This document shows, piece by piece, positions 7,157 to 17,063 of a stretch of 64,000 nucleotides of DNA. The notes below the pieces were generated by a model that ran no database searches, was not told the DNA's origin, and was given only the letters and a program-made list of their open reading frames with translations. Position numbers and translations under genes: made by a program. How positions within the stretch are numbered: position 1 is the first letter of the stretch; each line of letters opens with the position of its first letter. The stretch spans positions 682,001 to 746,000 of the forward strand of contig CAWGJF010000002.1 in the NCBI GenBank assembly GCA_963822905.1, in the 5' to 3' direction. This DNA is from CAWGJF01 sp963822905. GTDB lineage: Bacteria; Bacteroidota; Ignavibacteria; Ignavibacteriales; Ignavibacteriaceae.

Positions 7157-9919
7157 ATGCCACCAAAAAACAAAACTTTCGTAATCATTGATGCAATGGC
7201 AATGGCTTACAGAGCCTACTTTGCTTTTATAAACAGACCTTTGACTACAAAAAGCGGAGAACCTACTTCAGCAGTTTATGGTTTCGTAACTCAGCTTATA
7301 AAAGTTCTTGAAGATCACAGACCAGACTACATTGCTGTTGCCACAGATTCGAAAGAAAAAACTTTCCGTCATGATAAGTATAAAGAATATAAAGCGACTC
7401 GCGATGCAATGCCTGAAGATATGATACCACAGATTGGAAGAATAAAACAAATTGTTGAGTTGATGAACATCCCACTTTACATAAAACCGGGTTTCGAAGC
7501 AGACGATATTATTGGCACTGCAGTTAAACTTGCTGAAAAAAAAGGTATGGAATCTTTCGCAATCACACCTGATAAAGATTATATGCAGCTTGTTACTGAA
7601 AAAGTTAAAATTGCCAGGCCCGGAAGAGGTAGCGATGATGTTACAATTTATGATGTTGCAAAAGTAAAAGAAGTTTATGGTTTTGAACCAAAACAGATGA
7701 TAGATTATTTGGCACTCGTTGGTGATAGTTCTGATAACATTCCCGGGGTTAAGGGAGTTGGTGAAAAAACAGCAACACCACTTATTCAGCAATTTGGTTC
7801 GATTGAACACCTTTATAAAAATCTTGATAAAGTTGAAAAAACAGGTACAAAGAAAAAGTTAGAAGAAAATAAAGAGAATGCTTTCCTTTCCAAAGATCTC
7901 GCAACAATTCATTGCAGTGTTCCGGTTGATATTGACTTTGATAAAGCAAAATTTGAAAATCCAAAGTTTGAAAAACTGCGGGATGTTTTCATCGAACTTG
8001 AATTTAAAATTCTTTTTACAAGACTCTTAAAGATTTATGACACCCATAAAGTTGAAGAAATAAATGAAGAAGAGTTAAGTGATTCTAAAACTTTTGATAA
8101 AACAAAAATCAAGTATAAACTTATCACAACTGTAAAAGATGCAAAAGCTTTAACTGAAAGTTTAAAGAAGAAAAACATTTTTGCTTTTGATACTGAAACT
8201 GATTCCCTCGATCAGTTTGATCTGAGAATTGTTGGAGCCTCTTTCTCCTCTAAAGCTGGTGAAGGTTATTTCATCGCAATCGATCCCGGTCAAAAGAAAA
8301 AATTCAGTGATGGAAAAGAAAGATTAAAAGTTGAAGATTTTGTAAAAATATTTAAGCCTGTTCTTGAAAATAAAAAGATTAAAAAAGTTTGTCAGAATGG
8401 TAAATATGATATTGGCGTAATGCATGGACTCGGAATTAGAGTTGAAAACTTTTACTTCGATACAATGATTGCCAGCTACATAATTGATGCAGATCAGAAA
8501 CATGGAATGGATAATCTTTCCGAAAAATATCTGAACTACAAACCAATTTCCCTGCACGAGTTACTCGGAGAGAAAATTGATCCGACCAAAATCTATGATG
8601 TTGATGCAGAAGAATTATCTAATTATGCTGCTGAAGATGCCGATATAACTTACCAGCTTTATGAAATTCTTGAAAAGGAAATAGAAAAAGAAAAGTTAGA
8701 ACAAGTAGCTTATGAAGTTGACTTCCCTCTCGTTCCAGTACTTGAAGAAATTGAATATGAAGGAGTAAAGATTGATAAGACTACTCTTGACAATTTTAGT
8801 CACGAACTTGAAAAGTTGATTAAAGGATACACAAAGAAAATTTATAAATCTGCCGGCGAAGAATTTAATATTGGTTCACCAAAACAATTGCAGGTAATCC
8901 TTTATGAAAAACTTGGATTGACTTCAGGAAGGAAAACAAAAACAGGTTTTTCAACAGATGCAAGAGCGTTGGAGTATTTAAAAGGCGAACACGAAATTAT
9001 TGAAACGATTTTAGACTACAGGCAGGCAACAAAATTAAAATCAACTTATACTGATTCTCTCCCGAACCTGATCAATCCAAAAACCGGAAGAGTTCACACT
9101 GATTTTAATCAAACTATTGCTGCAACCGGCAGACTTTCGAGTATAAATCCTAATCTTCAGAATATTCCTATCAGAACTGAGATGGGAAAAGAAATCCGTA
9201 AAGCTTTTGTTCCTCGTGATAAAAATTATGTGCTGCTGAGTGCTGATTACAGCCAGATTGAACTTCGTCTGCTTGCTGCAATTTGTAAAGATCCGGGTTT
9301 GATGAAAGCGTTCAAGAGTGGTGAAGATATTCATCGAAGCACAGCTGCTTTGGTTTTTATGGTTGATCCTGAAGATGTTACACAGGATATGAGAAGAAAA
9401 GCTAAAGAAGTAAACTTCGGAATTCTGTATGGTATTGGTCCATTCGGATTAAAAACAAGATTGGGTATTACCCAGACTCACGCTAAGGAAATAATCGAAA
9501 CTTATTTTAATACTTTCAAAAAAGTTAAAAACTATATGGATGATTCGGTAATGAAAGCTAAAGAGAAAGGATACTCAGAAACTTTACTTGGCAGAAGAAG
9601 ATATTTGAGAAATATTAATAGTAATAACCGCGTTGTCAGACAATTTGAAGAAAGAGTCGCAATCAATATGCCTATCCAGGGAACTGCTGCAGATATGATC
9701 AAGATTGCAATGATAAATATTCAAAGAGAACTCGAAAAAAGAAAAACAAAAACCAAAATGGTTTTACAGGTTCACGATGAACTTTTATTTGATGCACACA
9801 AAGATGAAGTTGATGAACTCAGGCCAATCATTAAAAAATTAATGGAGAATGCTCTTCCACTTGATGTTCCGATTGTTGTTGATACCGGTATCGGCAATAA
9901 TTGGTTGGATGCACATTAA
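7157..9919 (+). CDS. polA: DNA polymerase I
   Basis: The protein has 920 residues and the full three-domain layout. The N-terminal 5'-3' flap exonuclease (FVIIDAMAMAYRAYFAF, then GFEADDIIG and ALVGDSSDNIPGVKGVG) occupies about residues 1-300. The 3'-5' proofreading exonuclease retains its metal-binding acids (FAFDTETDSLD near 345, YAAEDADITYQLYE near 495). The polymerase domain carries DYSQIELRLLAA (about 697), RRKAKEVNFGILYGIG and QVHDELLFD (about 870). All catalytic motifs are present, so proofreading should be active. It functions in Okazaki-fragment processing and repair. It is probably a single transcription unit, divergent from the desaturase run. Confidence 0.97.
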   Translation: MPPKNKTFVIIDAMAMAYRAYFAFINRPLTTKSGEPTSAVYGFVTQLIKVLEDHRPDYIAVATDSKEKTFRHDKYKEYKATRDAMPEDMIPQIGRIKQIVELMNIPLYIKPGFEADDIIGTAVKLAEKKGMESFAITPDKDYMQLVTEKVKIARPGRGSDDVTIYDVAKVKEVYGFEPKQMIDYLALVGDSSDNIPGVKGVGEKTATPLIQQFGSIEHLYKNLDKVEKTGTKKKLEENKENAFLSKDLATIHCSVPVDIDFDKAKFENPKFEKLRDVFIELEFKILFTRLLKIYDTHKVEEINEEELSDSKTFDKTKIKYKLITTVKDAKALTESLKKKNIFAFDTETDSLDQFDLRIVGASFSSKAGEGYFIAIDPGQKKKFSDGKERLKVEDFVKIFKPVLENKKIKKVCQNGKYDIGVMHGLGIRVENFYFDTMIASYIIDADQKHGMDNLSEKYLNYKPISLHELLGEKIDPTKIYDVDAEELSNYAAEDADITYQLYEILEKEIEKEKLEQVAYEVDFPLVPVLEEIEYEGVKIDKTTLDNFSHELEKLIKGYTKKIYKSAGEEFNIGSPKQLQVILYEKLGLTSGRKTKTGFSTDARALEYLKGEHEIIETILDYRQATKLKSTYTDSLPNLINPKTGRVHTDFNQTIAATGRLSSINPNLQNIPIRTEMGKEIRKAFVPRDKNYVLLSADYSQIELRLLAAICKDPGLMKAFKSGEDIHRSTAALVFMVDPEDVTQDMRRKAKEVNFGILYGIGPFGLKTRLGITQTHAKEIIETYFNTFKKVKNYMDDSVMKAKEKGYSETLLGRRRYLRNINSNNRVVRQFEERVAINMPIQGTAADMIKIAMINIQRELEKRKTKTKMVLQVHDELLFDAHKDEVDELRPIIKKLMENALPLDVPIVVDTGIGNNWLDAH

Positions 9920-9933
9920 ACTAAACCCTCTCA

Positions 9934-9975
9934 GATTAATTAAATTTTTATGATTATTTTTGATTTTAATTAATC
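9934..9975. repeat. AT-only inverted repeat downstream of polA
   Basis: GATTAATTAAA (9934-9944) and TTTAATTAATC (9965-9975) are perfect 11-bp inverted arms around a T-rich loop. No U-run follows, so this is a weak terminator candidate at best. It could simply mark the end of the polA message. Confidence 0.3.
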
Positions 9976-10019
9976 AATATCATTTTCCATTTACATCTTC
10001 GTAGATTTTTTTTGGATCA

Positions 10020-11093
10020 ATGAAATTCGGAAAGTCATTTGAAAAATCGGGGAAGAAACTGCTCAGTGGAATATTTAAATTATTCATTAATTCTGAAGAA
10101 ATTGATCCGACCGTTATAAATGTTCAGGATGTAAAACGAGTTTTAATAGTCAGACAGGACAGACGTTTAGGAAATCTTTTACTAATCACCCCCCTTTTCG
10201 AATTAGCCGCAATGATTTTCCCTGATGCAAAAGTTGATGCACTGGTTTCCAATAAACTTTCAGCCTTAATTGAAGACAACAAGTTTATCAATCAAATTAT
10301 TCCTTTTAATCATATCGGTTATATTAAAAACCCTTTCAAGTTTTTAAGTCTTATAAGAGAATTAAAAAAGAACAAATATGAATTGGTGGTCGAAAGCTCT
10401 AAGCCTGATGGCTCATCCTTTTTGAACGGCTTGATTACATATTTAAGCAAAGGAAAATTCAGAGTTGGTTTTGATAAAGGCGATGGATCGATATTTACTA
10501 ATATCCATGTAAAACCAGATAATTCACAACATTATTACAAAATACAGCAGCAACTTCTTAATTTATTTTCTTCTGACAAAAATGAAACTAAACCTCGTTT
10601 ATTTATAAATATAAATGAACTGAGTTCTTATCAAGTAAAATTGAGACAAAAGTTTTCAATTAAAAATGATAAAAAAATCATCGGAATTTGGATTGGTGCA
10701 AGAGGGAAAAAAAGATGGGAATTGAAAAATTTTAGAAAAGTTTATGGCGACTTAATTATAAATGAAAACTACCTCCCAGTTCTCGTTTTCGGAATCGAAG
10801 AAAAAAAATATTTTGATGAAAACTCTGCAAAAAAATTTGATAAAATATACATCGATGATCTGAAAGAGTTAAAACTCTTTATTTCATCCTGTTCTTGTTT
10901 TATTTGCGGCGATACTGGCCCACTTCATTTTTCATTTGCTTTGAATATTCCGACCATTGGAGTTTTTTTACAGGAAAATTATCAGACTTATGGTTATGCT
11001 GATAATGAATTTAATCATATAATTAAACCTGCTGAACCTGAAAAAATGATTGAAGAAATTATTAAATCTGTTGAAAATATTTTAACTAAATGA
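10020..11093 (+). CDS. Glycosyltransferase family 9 (heptosyltransferase-like)
   Basis: The protein has 357 residues and a GT-B fold of the GT9 type: RVLIVRQDRRLGNLLLITPLF in the N-terminal half, IGIWIGARGKKRWELKNFRKV in the linker region, and CFICGDTGPLHFSFALNIPTIGVF near residue 300, the nucleotide-sugar-binding motif of the family. Known members transfer heptose or related sugars to lipopolysaccharide core. It overlaps the next glycosyltransferase by 4 nt (ATGA), so the pair is translationally coupled and probably builds the same surface glycan. The sugar donor is unknown. Confidence 0.82.
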   Translation: MKFGKSFEKSGKKLLSGIFKLFINSEEIDPTVINVQDVKRVLIVRQDRRLGNLLLITPLFELAAMIFPDAKVDALVSNKLSALIEDNKFINQIIPFNHIGYIKNPFKFLSLIRELKKNKYELVVESSKPDGSSFLNGLITYLSKGKFRVGFDKGDGSIFTNIHVKPDNSQHYYKIQQQLLNLFSSDKNETKPRLFININELSSYQVKLRQKFSIKNDKKIIGIWIGARGKKRWELKNFRKVYGDLIINENYLPVLVFGIEEKKYFDENSAKKFDKIYIDDLKELKLFISSCSCFICGDTGPLHFSFALNIPTIGVFLQENYQTYGYADNEFNHIIKPAEPEKMIEEIIKSVENILTK

Positions 11094-12214
11094 GTACCGA
11101 TCGGAAATTAAAAATTCTTGTTTTGTTTGATTTTCCGTGGTGGAATGCAGCAGCTTACTACGTTCAAAATGTAGTTTTAGCATTAGAAAGTCTTGGACAC
11201 CAGGTTTATTTTGCTGGAAAGTTGGGAACACCAATTTGGGAGAACTTGAAAAAAACTGAAGCAAATTTCTATGATATTTCCTTTTATAAAACTTCACCAA
11301 AAATACTTTTTAAAAGTTATTCTTCAGTAAAAAAAATAGTGAATGAAGAAGAAATTGATCTCCTGTTACCTGCAGTAGCCCAAGGACATATTGTTTCAGG
11401 AATGATTAAAAAATTTATTAAGAAAAATATTCCGATTATCAAACTTTGCCTTGATAATATGAGTCCGGTTAATAATCCATTAAATAAATATTTACACAAC
11501 TCTCTTACAGATTATTTTATTTTTCCTGGAAAGTCAACAAAAGTCAGGTACGAACCATTTTTTAATATTAATAATTTTAAAATTTTACATGCTCCTATTG
11601 ATTTGGGAAAATTCTTAAACTATAATTTGACTAATGGTTTAGAAAAGTCTTTAGGTATTCCGGATGAAAAAATTGTTGTCAGTTTTATTGGGAGATTCTC
11701 TCCGGAAAAAGGAATATTCTTCTTACTGGAGATCATAAAAAAAGCTGCCGAACATAATGAAAAACTATTTTTCATCCTTTCGGGCTCAGAAGAACAGATT
11801 AAATATTCTGAGGTGACTTGGCTAATTAAGGAATACAATTTATTAGAAAGAGTAAAAATACTTCCAAAACAGAATGATGTAAGAGATTTACTTTCAATAA
11901 CAGATATTGGGTTACTGTCATCAAGATATTCTGAATATATTTGCAGAATTGCTTTGGAATTTATGGCGTTCAAAATTCCAGTAATTGCACCTGAGTTAAA
12001 TGTTATTCCTGAAGTTATTGAGAATAACGTAAGTGGGTTTATTTACCCGTTAAATGATACTTCTATAGCTGCTGAAAAATTATTAATCATGGCAACTAAT
12101 GTTAATCTCAGTAAAAAATTGGGAAATGAAGGGTTTTATAGAATTCAAAACAACTATTCGCTGAATGTCTTTACAAATGAAATGAAGAATATTATTGAAA
12201 AGGTGATTAGGTAA
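11090..12214 (+). CDS. Glycosyltransferase family 4/1 (GT-B)
   Basis: The protein has 374 residues. The C-terminal half has the GT4 donor-site pattern VVSFIGRFSPEKGIFFLLEI (about residue 195) and SSRYSEYICRIALEFMAFKIPVIAP (about residues 283-307), in which the glutamate before FMAF corresponds to the EX7E second Glu. The N-terminal Rossmann half begins LKILVLFDFPWWNAAAYYVQNV. Its start codon overlaps the stop of the upstream GT9 gene. It probably acts in lipopolysaccharide or other surface polysaccharide assembly at the inner face of the cytoplasmic membrane. Confidence 0.82.
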   Translation: MSTDRKLKILVLFDFPWWNAAAYYVQNVVLALESLGHQVYFAGKLGTPIWENLKKTEANFYDISFYKTSPKILFKSYSSVKKIVNEEEIDLLLPAVAQGHIVSGMIKKFIKKNIPIIKLCLDNMSPVNNPLNKYLHNSLTDYFIFPGKSTKVRYEPFFNINNFKILHAPIDLGKFLNYNLTNGLEKSLGIPDEKIVVSFIGRFSPEKGIFFLLEIIKKAAEHNEKLFFILSGSEEQIKYSEVTWLIKEYNLLERVKILPKQNDVRDLLSITDIGLLSSRYSEYICRIALEFMAFKIPVIAPELNVIPEVIENNVSGFIYPLNDTSIAAEKLLIMATNVNLSKKLGNEGFYRIQNNYSLNVFTNEMKNIIEKVIR

Positions 12215-12218
12215 TAAA

Positions 12219-13091
12219 ATGGATTTAGATGTTTTTGAAAGAGCAAGAGATAAACAAAAACCATTGATATTAGATGGCGCAATGGGAAGTTTACTTCAGC
12301 AAAAAGGATTTAAAAGCAGAGGAAAATCCTGGATGACTTATGTAAATTCTGATTCTCCTGAAACTATAATTTCAATTCATTCTGGATACATTGATGTGGG
12401 AGCAGATATAATAACAACAAATACTTTTAGAACTAACCCAGCTGCTTTTAATAATGATATTCTCAGGAGCAAGAGAGAAGTTAAACTAGCAGTCTCTCTG
12501 ACAAAGGATGCTTCTTCTAATCGATCAATTTTAATAGCTGGCTCAAACGCTCCCGCTGAAGATTGTTATCAAGTTGAAAGGACTTTAAGCAAAGAATCAC
12601 TTGAGGTAAATCACCAAAATCATATTGATTTACTTGTAGATAATGATATTGATTTCATATTAAATGAAACACAAGGCCATTGGGATGAAATAGTAATTAT
12701 CTGTAAACATTGTTATAAAAATTCTGTTCCTTTTGTTGTTAGTCTTTATTCTCAAGATGATTTATCATTACTTTCTGGTGAACAGGTTTCAGAGGCCATT
12801 AAATTAATTGTTGATTACGGAGCATTGGCTGTTGGATTTAATTGCATTGCTCCCAAATTATTTAATCATTTAATTGAAATAATAAAGCCCCCGGAATTGT
12901 GGGGATTTTATCTGAATTGTGGTTCCGAAAATCCTGAGGATGAAAATATTGAATGTGGAATTTCACCAGAATTTTATATTAAGGAAATAGAGAATATTTT
13001 AGATTATTCTCCCTCATTTATTGGTACGTGCTGTGGTTCCGGTTTTGAACATATCACAAAAATTAAAGAATTGCTAGATGGAAAAGATTGA
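12219..13091 (+). CDS. Homocysteine S-methyltransferase family protein
   Basis: The protein has 290 residues and begins PLILDGAMGSLLQQKGF, the family signature. GFNCI (about residue 207) and TCCGSGFEHI (about residue 269) supply the three zinc-binding cysteines. This is a stand-alone version of the N-terminal domain of cobalamin-dependent MetH, the type that uses S-methylmethionine or a corrinoid/folate partner as methyl donor. It could also be the catalytic half of a split MetH, but no cobalamin-binding partner gene is nearby. It starts 4 nt after a glycosyltransferase and overlaps ispE by 14 nt. Confidence 0.85.
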   Translation: MDLDVFERARDKQKPLILDGAMGSLLQQKGFKSRGKSWMTYVNSDSPETIISIHSGYIDVGADIITTNTFRTNPAAFNNDILRSKREVKLAVSLTKDASSNRSILIAGSNAPAEDCYQVERTLSKESLEVNHQNHIDLLVDNDIDFILNETQGHWDEIVIICKHCYKNSVPFVVSLYSQDDLSLLSGEQVSEAIKLIVDYGALAVGFNCIAPKLFNHLIEIIKPPELWGFYLNCGSENPEDENIECGISPEFYIKEIENILDYSPSFIGTCCGSGFEHITKIKELLDGKD

Positions 13092-13932
13092 GGTTTCCTC
13101 ACCAGCCAAAATAAACATTGGTTTGAATGTAATTAGAAAGAGAGGTGATGGCTTTCACGACATTTCCACAATATTTCATCCTTTACTCCTTGAAGATATT
13201 ATTGAATTTGAAAAGTCAGATAAACCTGAATTCTATTCAAATAATGATTTGATTAAAAATGATAATAGCAATCTTATTATCAGATCAATTTTACTTCTCA
13301 AAAAAACAGTAAATAAAGAGCTATATGTTAGAATTAAATTGCAAAAGAATATTCCGGTTGGTGCGGGGCTTGGTGGCGGAAGCTCAAATGCTGCAGCGAC
13401 ACTAAAAGCTTTAATTTCTCTTTTCGATTTAGATATTTCTTACAACCAGATTTTCAAATTAGCTCTTCAGCTTGGCTCGGATGTTCCCTATTTTCTAAAT
13501 CCGGTTACTTCTTATGCAGAATCAAGGGGTGAAAAACTTTTCCCATTAAATTTTTCTGTCAGTTACCCGATTTTAATTGTTAATCCTGGAATTCATATTG
13601 AAACGAAGTGGGCTTTTAGTCATATAAATCCAGATGAGAATTCAGATAAATTAAAATCATTTCTGAAGACAAGTAAGTTTGAAGTTGAAAAACTTAAAAA
13701 TTTGGTTACAAATGATTTTGAAAGGATTGTCTTTGATAATTATCCGGAAATTGCTGAAATAAAACTGAAGTTATATAGTTTAGGTGCTGAGTTTGCATTA
13801 CTGAGCGGTACCGGGTCAACAGTTTATGGAATTTTTACAAACCTTCAAAAAGCAAGATTGGCTAAATCAGAATTTGAACAGAATTATTTTACTTTCCTGA
13901 ATTTCACTTTAGAGAAAGGCTCTATTACTTAA
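13078..13932 (+). CDS. ispE: 4-diphosphocytidyl-2-C-methyl-D-erythritol kinase
   Basis: The protein has 284 residues. SSPAKINIGLNVIRKRGDGFHDI is the ispE N-terminus, with the lysine and the aspartate/histidine of the substrate site, and PVGAGLGGGSSNAAAT (about residues 95-110) is the GHMP-kinase ATP loop. LLSGTGSTVYGIF near residue 240 is the second GHMP motif. It phosphorylates CDP-methylerythritol in the non-mevalonate isoprenoid pathway, so the organism uses the MEP route. It overlaps the preceding methyltransferase gene by 14 nt and converges with the LD-carboxypeptidase gene, with an 8-nt overlap at the 3' ends. Confidence 0.95.
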   Translation: MEKIEVSSPAKINIGLNVIRKRGDGFHDISTIFHPLLLEDIIEFEKSDKPEFYSNNDLIKNDNSNLIIRSILLLKKTVNKELYVRIKLQKNIPVGAGLGGGSSNAAATLKALISLFDLDISYNQIFKLALQLGSDVPYFLNPVTSYAESRGEKLFPLNFSVSYPILIVNPGIHIETKWAFSHINPDENSDKLKSFLKTSKFEVEKLKNLVTNDFERIVFDNYPEIAEIKLKLYSLGAEFALLSGTGSTVYGIFTNLQKARLAKSEFEQNYFTFLNFTLEKGSIT

Positions 13933-14866
13933 CCGCACTTTCAGAAAACTCAACAAATCCTTTGGTTGCATTCATTTTAATATTCAAGCCAATCGGAACT
14001 GTAACCTTATCAGTAATGTGACCATGGGGAAAAGCATAAATTATTGGTATCTTCATCTTCCCAAGATAGTCTTCCATTACCTCACCAAGTGTCAATGTTT
14101 TTTTCATCGGGTCGTGCTCAAAACAATCAACAAATCTACCTAGTAAAATACCGCGAAGGTTTTTAAATGCATTTGTCAGTCTTAAATGATTAAGCATCCT
14201 ATCTATTTTGTAAGGAAGTTCTTTTATATCTTCAAGCAAAAGAATTTTGTCTTTAAGGTTTGGGAAATATGCTGTCCCGATTAATGAATTAAGTACTGAT
14301 AGGTTTCCTCCAACAATTTTTCCTGAAGTATTCCCTTTTGTCATTCCCGGAAGTTTTGCGTTATCAGGAAATTCTAGCCTTCCAATTTTTTTATTCGAAC
14401 TAATTATTCTCCAGAAAAACTCTTCTGTAAACGGACTTACATCATCAGAAAAATCCGGGTAAATCATTGGACCGGCGAATGTTATTAAGCCAGTTTTTTC
14501 AAGGAATGCTGATTGAAGTGAAGTAATCTCGCTAAATCCGACAAAAATTTTGGGATTCGATTTAATAATTTTGTAATTAATTTTATCAAGCAAACGGCTA
14601 GCTCCATAACCTCCTCGCAAACAAAATACCGCTTTAATATTTTTATTTTTAAACATATAATGTAAATCTTCAAGTCTTTCATCATCACTTCCGGCAAGAT
14701 AACCATGATATTTTCCAACATTTTTCCCTACCTCAACTTGATATCCTAATTTCTCAATATATTTGACTCCTCTTTCAATAACTGTATGGTCGTCAGGAGA
14801 AGTTGCAGGAGAAATAACTCCAATTAAATCACCTTTTGATAATTTGGAGGGACGGATAAAACGCAT
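13925..14866 (-). CDS. LD-carboxypeptidase (peptidase S66 family)
   Basis: The protein has 313 residues. It begins RPSKLSKGDLIGVISPATSP and contains CLRGGYGASRLLDKI and FVGFSEITSLQSAF (about residue 115) with the catalytic serine in the GFSxIT box. LLLEDIKELPYKIDRML (Glu) and YAFPHGHITDKVTVPIG (His) complete the Ser-Glu-His triad. Length and motif order fit LdcA, the cytoplasmic enzyme that trims the terminal D-Ala from recycled murein tetrapeptides; the related MccF-type immunity proteins share the fold. It is a single minus-strand gene facing ispE. Confidence 0.9.
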   Translation of the reverse strand: MRFIRPSKLSKGDLIGVISPATSPDDHTVIERGVKYIEKLGYQVEVGKNVGKYHGYLAGSDDERLEDLHYMFKNKNIKAVFCLRGGYGASRLLDKINYKIIKSNPKIFVGFSEITSLQSAFLEKTGLITFAGPMIYPDFSDDVSPFTEEFFWRIISSNKKIGRLEFPDNAKLPGMTKGNTSGKIVGGNLSVLNSLIGTAYFPNLKDKILLLEDIKELPYKIDRMLNHLRLTNAFKNLRGILLGRFVDCFEHDPMKKTLTLGEVMEDYLGKMKIPIIYAFPHGHITDKVTVPIGLNIKMNATKGFVEFSESAVK

Positions 14867-14991
14867 AAAAAATCCTTACAATTTATAGGGATAAAAAATT
14901 GCACTGAATTTAATAATTCAAAAAAATTAAGACAAACATTTCTTTTCGATTATGTTAAAAAATGTGATAATAAACAAAAAATGAATTTAAA

Positions 14992-14999
14992 TACTTTTG
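14992..14999 (+). promoter_or_regulatory. Candidate -7 promoter element for the sugar-acid cluster
   Basis: TACTTTTG matches TAnnTTTG in the 270-bp AT-rich gap (14867-15136) between the divergent LD-carboxypeptidase and the first cluster gene. No good -33 TTTG is correctly spaced. If used, the leader would be about 130 nt long. I saw no riboswitch-like structure in it. Confidence 0.28.
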
Positions 15000-15136
15000 T
15001 ATGTTCAGAGTAAATTTGTGAAAGAATTTGAACTTTAGTTTATTGAAGTGGTTTAATTTTTCTAAAAAGTTAGTTTTTAAGTAATAAATAAGTTTTTTCA
15101 TTATATTTAATCATCACTTATCTGTTTGGGCAATAA

Positions 15137-16192
15137 ATGGTAAATAAAAAGATTCTCTACGTCTGTGGATCAATGAACCAGACTACCCAGATGCATAAAA
15201 TCTCAAAAATGCTTACTGAATTTGATTCTTACTTTACACCTTTTTATGCTGATGGATATCCGGCTATCCAGTATGCCTCCAGCCTTGGTCTTCTCGATTT
15301 TTCAGTACTTGGTGGACAGGCAAGGAAAAAAACACTTAAGTATCTTGAGGAAAATAATTTACAAATTGATGAGAATGGAAAGAATGACGATTATGATCTT
15401 GTTTTTTTATGTGCAGATTTATTGATTCCAAAAAATATCAGGAACAAAAAGATTATTCTCGTTCAGGAAGGAATGACAGATCCTGAAAATTTTGCATATC
15501 ATATTGTAACCAAATTCCATTTGCCAAGATGGCTGGCAAGTACGTCAACATTTGGATTATCAAATTCTTATGACCTTTTTTGTGTTGCTTCAGAAGGATA
15601 TAAAGAACATTTTATTTCCAAAGGTGTTGATGGTAGCAAAATAAGGATTACAGGGATTCCTAATTTTGATAACTCACATTCATTTCTAAAAAATGATTTC
15701 CCTCATAAGAATTATGTTCTTGTTGCTACTTCGGATATGAGAGAAACCTATAAATTTGAGAATCGAAAAAAGTTTATTAAAAAGGCCGTCGAAATAGCTA
15801 AAGGCAGGCAAATAATCTTTAAACTTCATCCTAATGAAAAAGCAGAAAGAGCCATCAACGAAATTGAAAGATATGCCTCCGGCTCTTTAGTTTATCATCA
15901 CGAAAATATTGATCCGATGATTGCAAATTGTGATGTACTTATTACCCGATTTTCTTCTGTTGTTTATATTGGTCTTGCTCTGGGCAAAGAAGTTTATTCT
16001 GATTTTGATGTAATTAAATTGAAAAAGATGACTCCAATTCAAAATGGCGGTACTTCAGCAAAAGTTATTGCCGATATAGGTCGGGAGTTGTTAGGAACCG
16101 AACAATTACCTGTTTACTCTATAGAAAAGAGTCTCGAATCTAAATTCAATGTTATGCAGAGATTCAGAATAAAGAGACGGCTTGCAAAATAA
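15137..16192 (+). CDS. GT-B-fold protein of surface-glycan type, first gene of sugar-acid cluster
   Basis: The protein has 351 residues. The C-terminal half carries IIFKLHPNEKAERAI (KLHP box, about residue 235) and CDVLITRFSSVVYIGLALGKEV (about residues 277-298). That is the pattern of GT-B proteins such as CDP-glycerol glycerophosphotransferases, KpsC/S-type capsule transferases and UDP-GlcNAc 2-epimerase relatives. I cannot assign a reaction. Because the following genes look like a sialic-acid-like pathway that lacks a recognisable 2-epimerase, this protein could be either the transferase that uses the product or a distant epimerase; the former is more likely. It is separated from the cytidylyltransferase gene by 35 nt. 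Confidence 0.6.
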   Translation: MVNKKILYVCGSMNQTTQMHKISKMLTEFDSYFTPFYADGYPAIQYASSLGLLDFSVLGGQARKKTLKYLEENNLQIDENGKNDDYDLVFLCADLLIPKNIRNKKIILVQEGMTDPENFAYHIVTKFHLPRWLASTSTFGLSNSYDLFCVASEGYKEHFISKGVDGSKIRITGIPNFDNSHSFLKNDFPHKNYVLVATSDMRETYKFENRKKFIKKAVEIAKGRQIIFKLHPNEKAERAINEIERYASGSLVYHHENIDPMIANCDVLITRFSSVVYIGLALGKEVYSDFDVIKLKKMTPIQNGGTSAKVIADIGRELLGTEQLPVYSIEKSLESKFNVMQRFRIKRRLAK

Positions 16193-16227
16193 AAAACTGA
16201 AATAATTTTTTCTGCCGGTATCTTTAG

Positions 16228-17046
16228 ATGAACAATGTTAAAAAGAATCTCAAAGTAGCGACGGTCATCCAGGCAAGAATGGCTTCTACGAGGTTACCTG
16301 GAAAAGTTATGTTGCCTCTTTCCGGTAAACCTCTCTTTTTAAGAATGTGTGAAAGAGTACAGCGATCAAAACTTTCAGGTAAAATTATTGTTGCTATTAC
16401 AACTGATCCTTCTGACCAGGTACTTGTTAATTTATGCAATGAGAATAAAATAACGGTTTTCCGGGGCAATCCTACTGATTTACTTGACAGACACTACCAA
16501 GCTGCGCTTTTATACAATGCTGATGCAGTTGTTAAAATTCCTTCCGATTGTCCTCTGATTGATCCTGAAATTATTGATGAAGTTATAGGATTTTTTATAG
16601 ATAATTTTGATGTTTATGATTATATAAGCAATCTTCATCCACCTACATGGCCTGATGGTAATGATGTTGAAATAATGAAAATGAGTGCTCTAAAAAATGC
16701 CTGGCTCAATTCAAAAAGGCAACTGGAAAGAGAGCATACAACGCCGTATTTTTGGGAGAATCCAGAAAGATTTAAAATTGGAAATGTAACCTGGAAAGGC
16801 GGCCCGGATTATTCAATGACTTACAGGTTTACAATAGATTATAAAGAAGATTATGATTTTATAAACAGAGTTTATGCTGAACTATATCCTCTTAAAAATA
16901 ATTTTGGATTAAATGATATTCTCAAATTATTGAAAGACAACCCGGATATTAAAAAGATAAATGAAAAATATAACGGGGTGAATTGGTACAGGAATCATCT
17001 TGATGAACTTAAAACTGTAGGAATTAATAACACAAAAATTATTTGA
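16228..17046 (+). CDS. SpsF-like / acylneuraminate-type cytidylyltransferase
   Basis: The protein has 272 residues. The start ATVIQARMASTRLPGKVMLPL is the nucleotidyltransferase loop of the SpsF/NeuA/KdsB family (RxxSxRLPGK), and KIPSDCPLIDPEIIDEVI (about residues 107-124) carries the metal-binding aspartate. Family members activate a 2-keto sugar acid with CTP to give the CMP-sugar. The C-terminal 80 residues resemble SpsF proteins rather than classical KdsB. It ends at 17046, just before the aminotransferase gene. The substrate is inferred to be the product of the NeuB-like enzyme encoded at 19783. Confidence 0.8.
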   Translation: MNNVKKNLKVATVIQARMASTRLPGKVMLPLSGKPLFLRMCERVQRSKLSGKIIVAITTDPSDQVLVNLCNENKITVFRGNPTDLLDRHYQAALLYNADAVVKIPSDCPLIDPEIIDEVIGFFIDNFDVYDYISNLHPPTWPDGNDVEIMKMSALKNAWLNSKRQLEREHTTPYFWENPERFKIGNVTWKGGPDYSMTYRFTIDYKEDYDFINRVYAELYPLKNNFGLNDILKLLKDNPDIKKINEKYNGVNWYRNHLDELKTVGINNTKII

Positions 17047-17063
17047 TCTTTAAGGAAGAAATT

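Noticed and set aside
17043..17063. TTG start at 17043 for the class III aminotransferase
   Set aside because: It would overlap the preceding stop and has no ribosome site, whereas the ATG at 17064 follows AAGGAAG.
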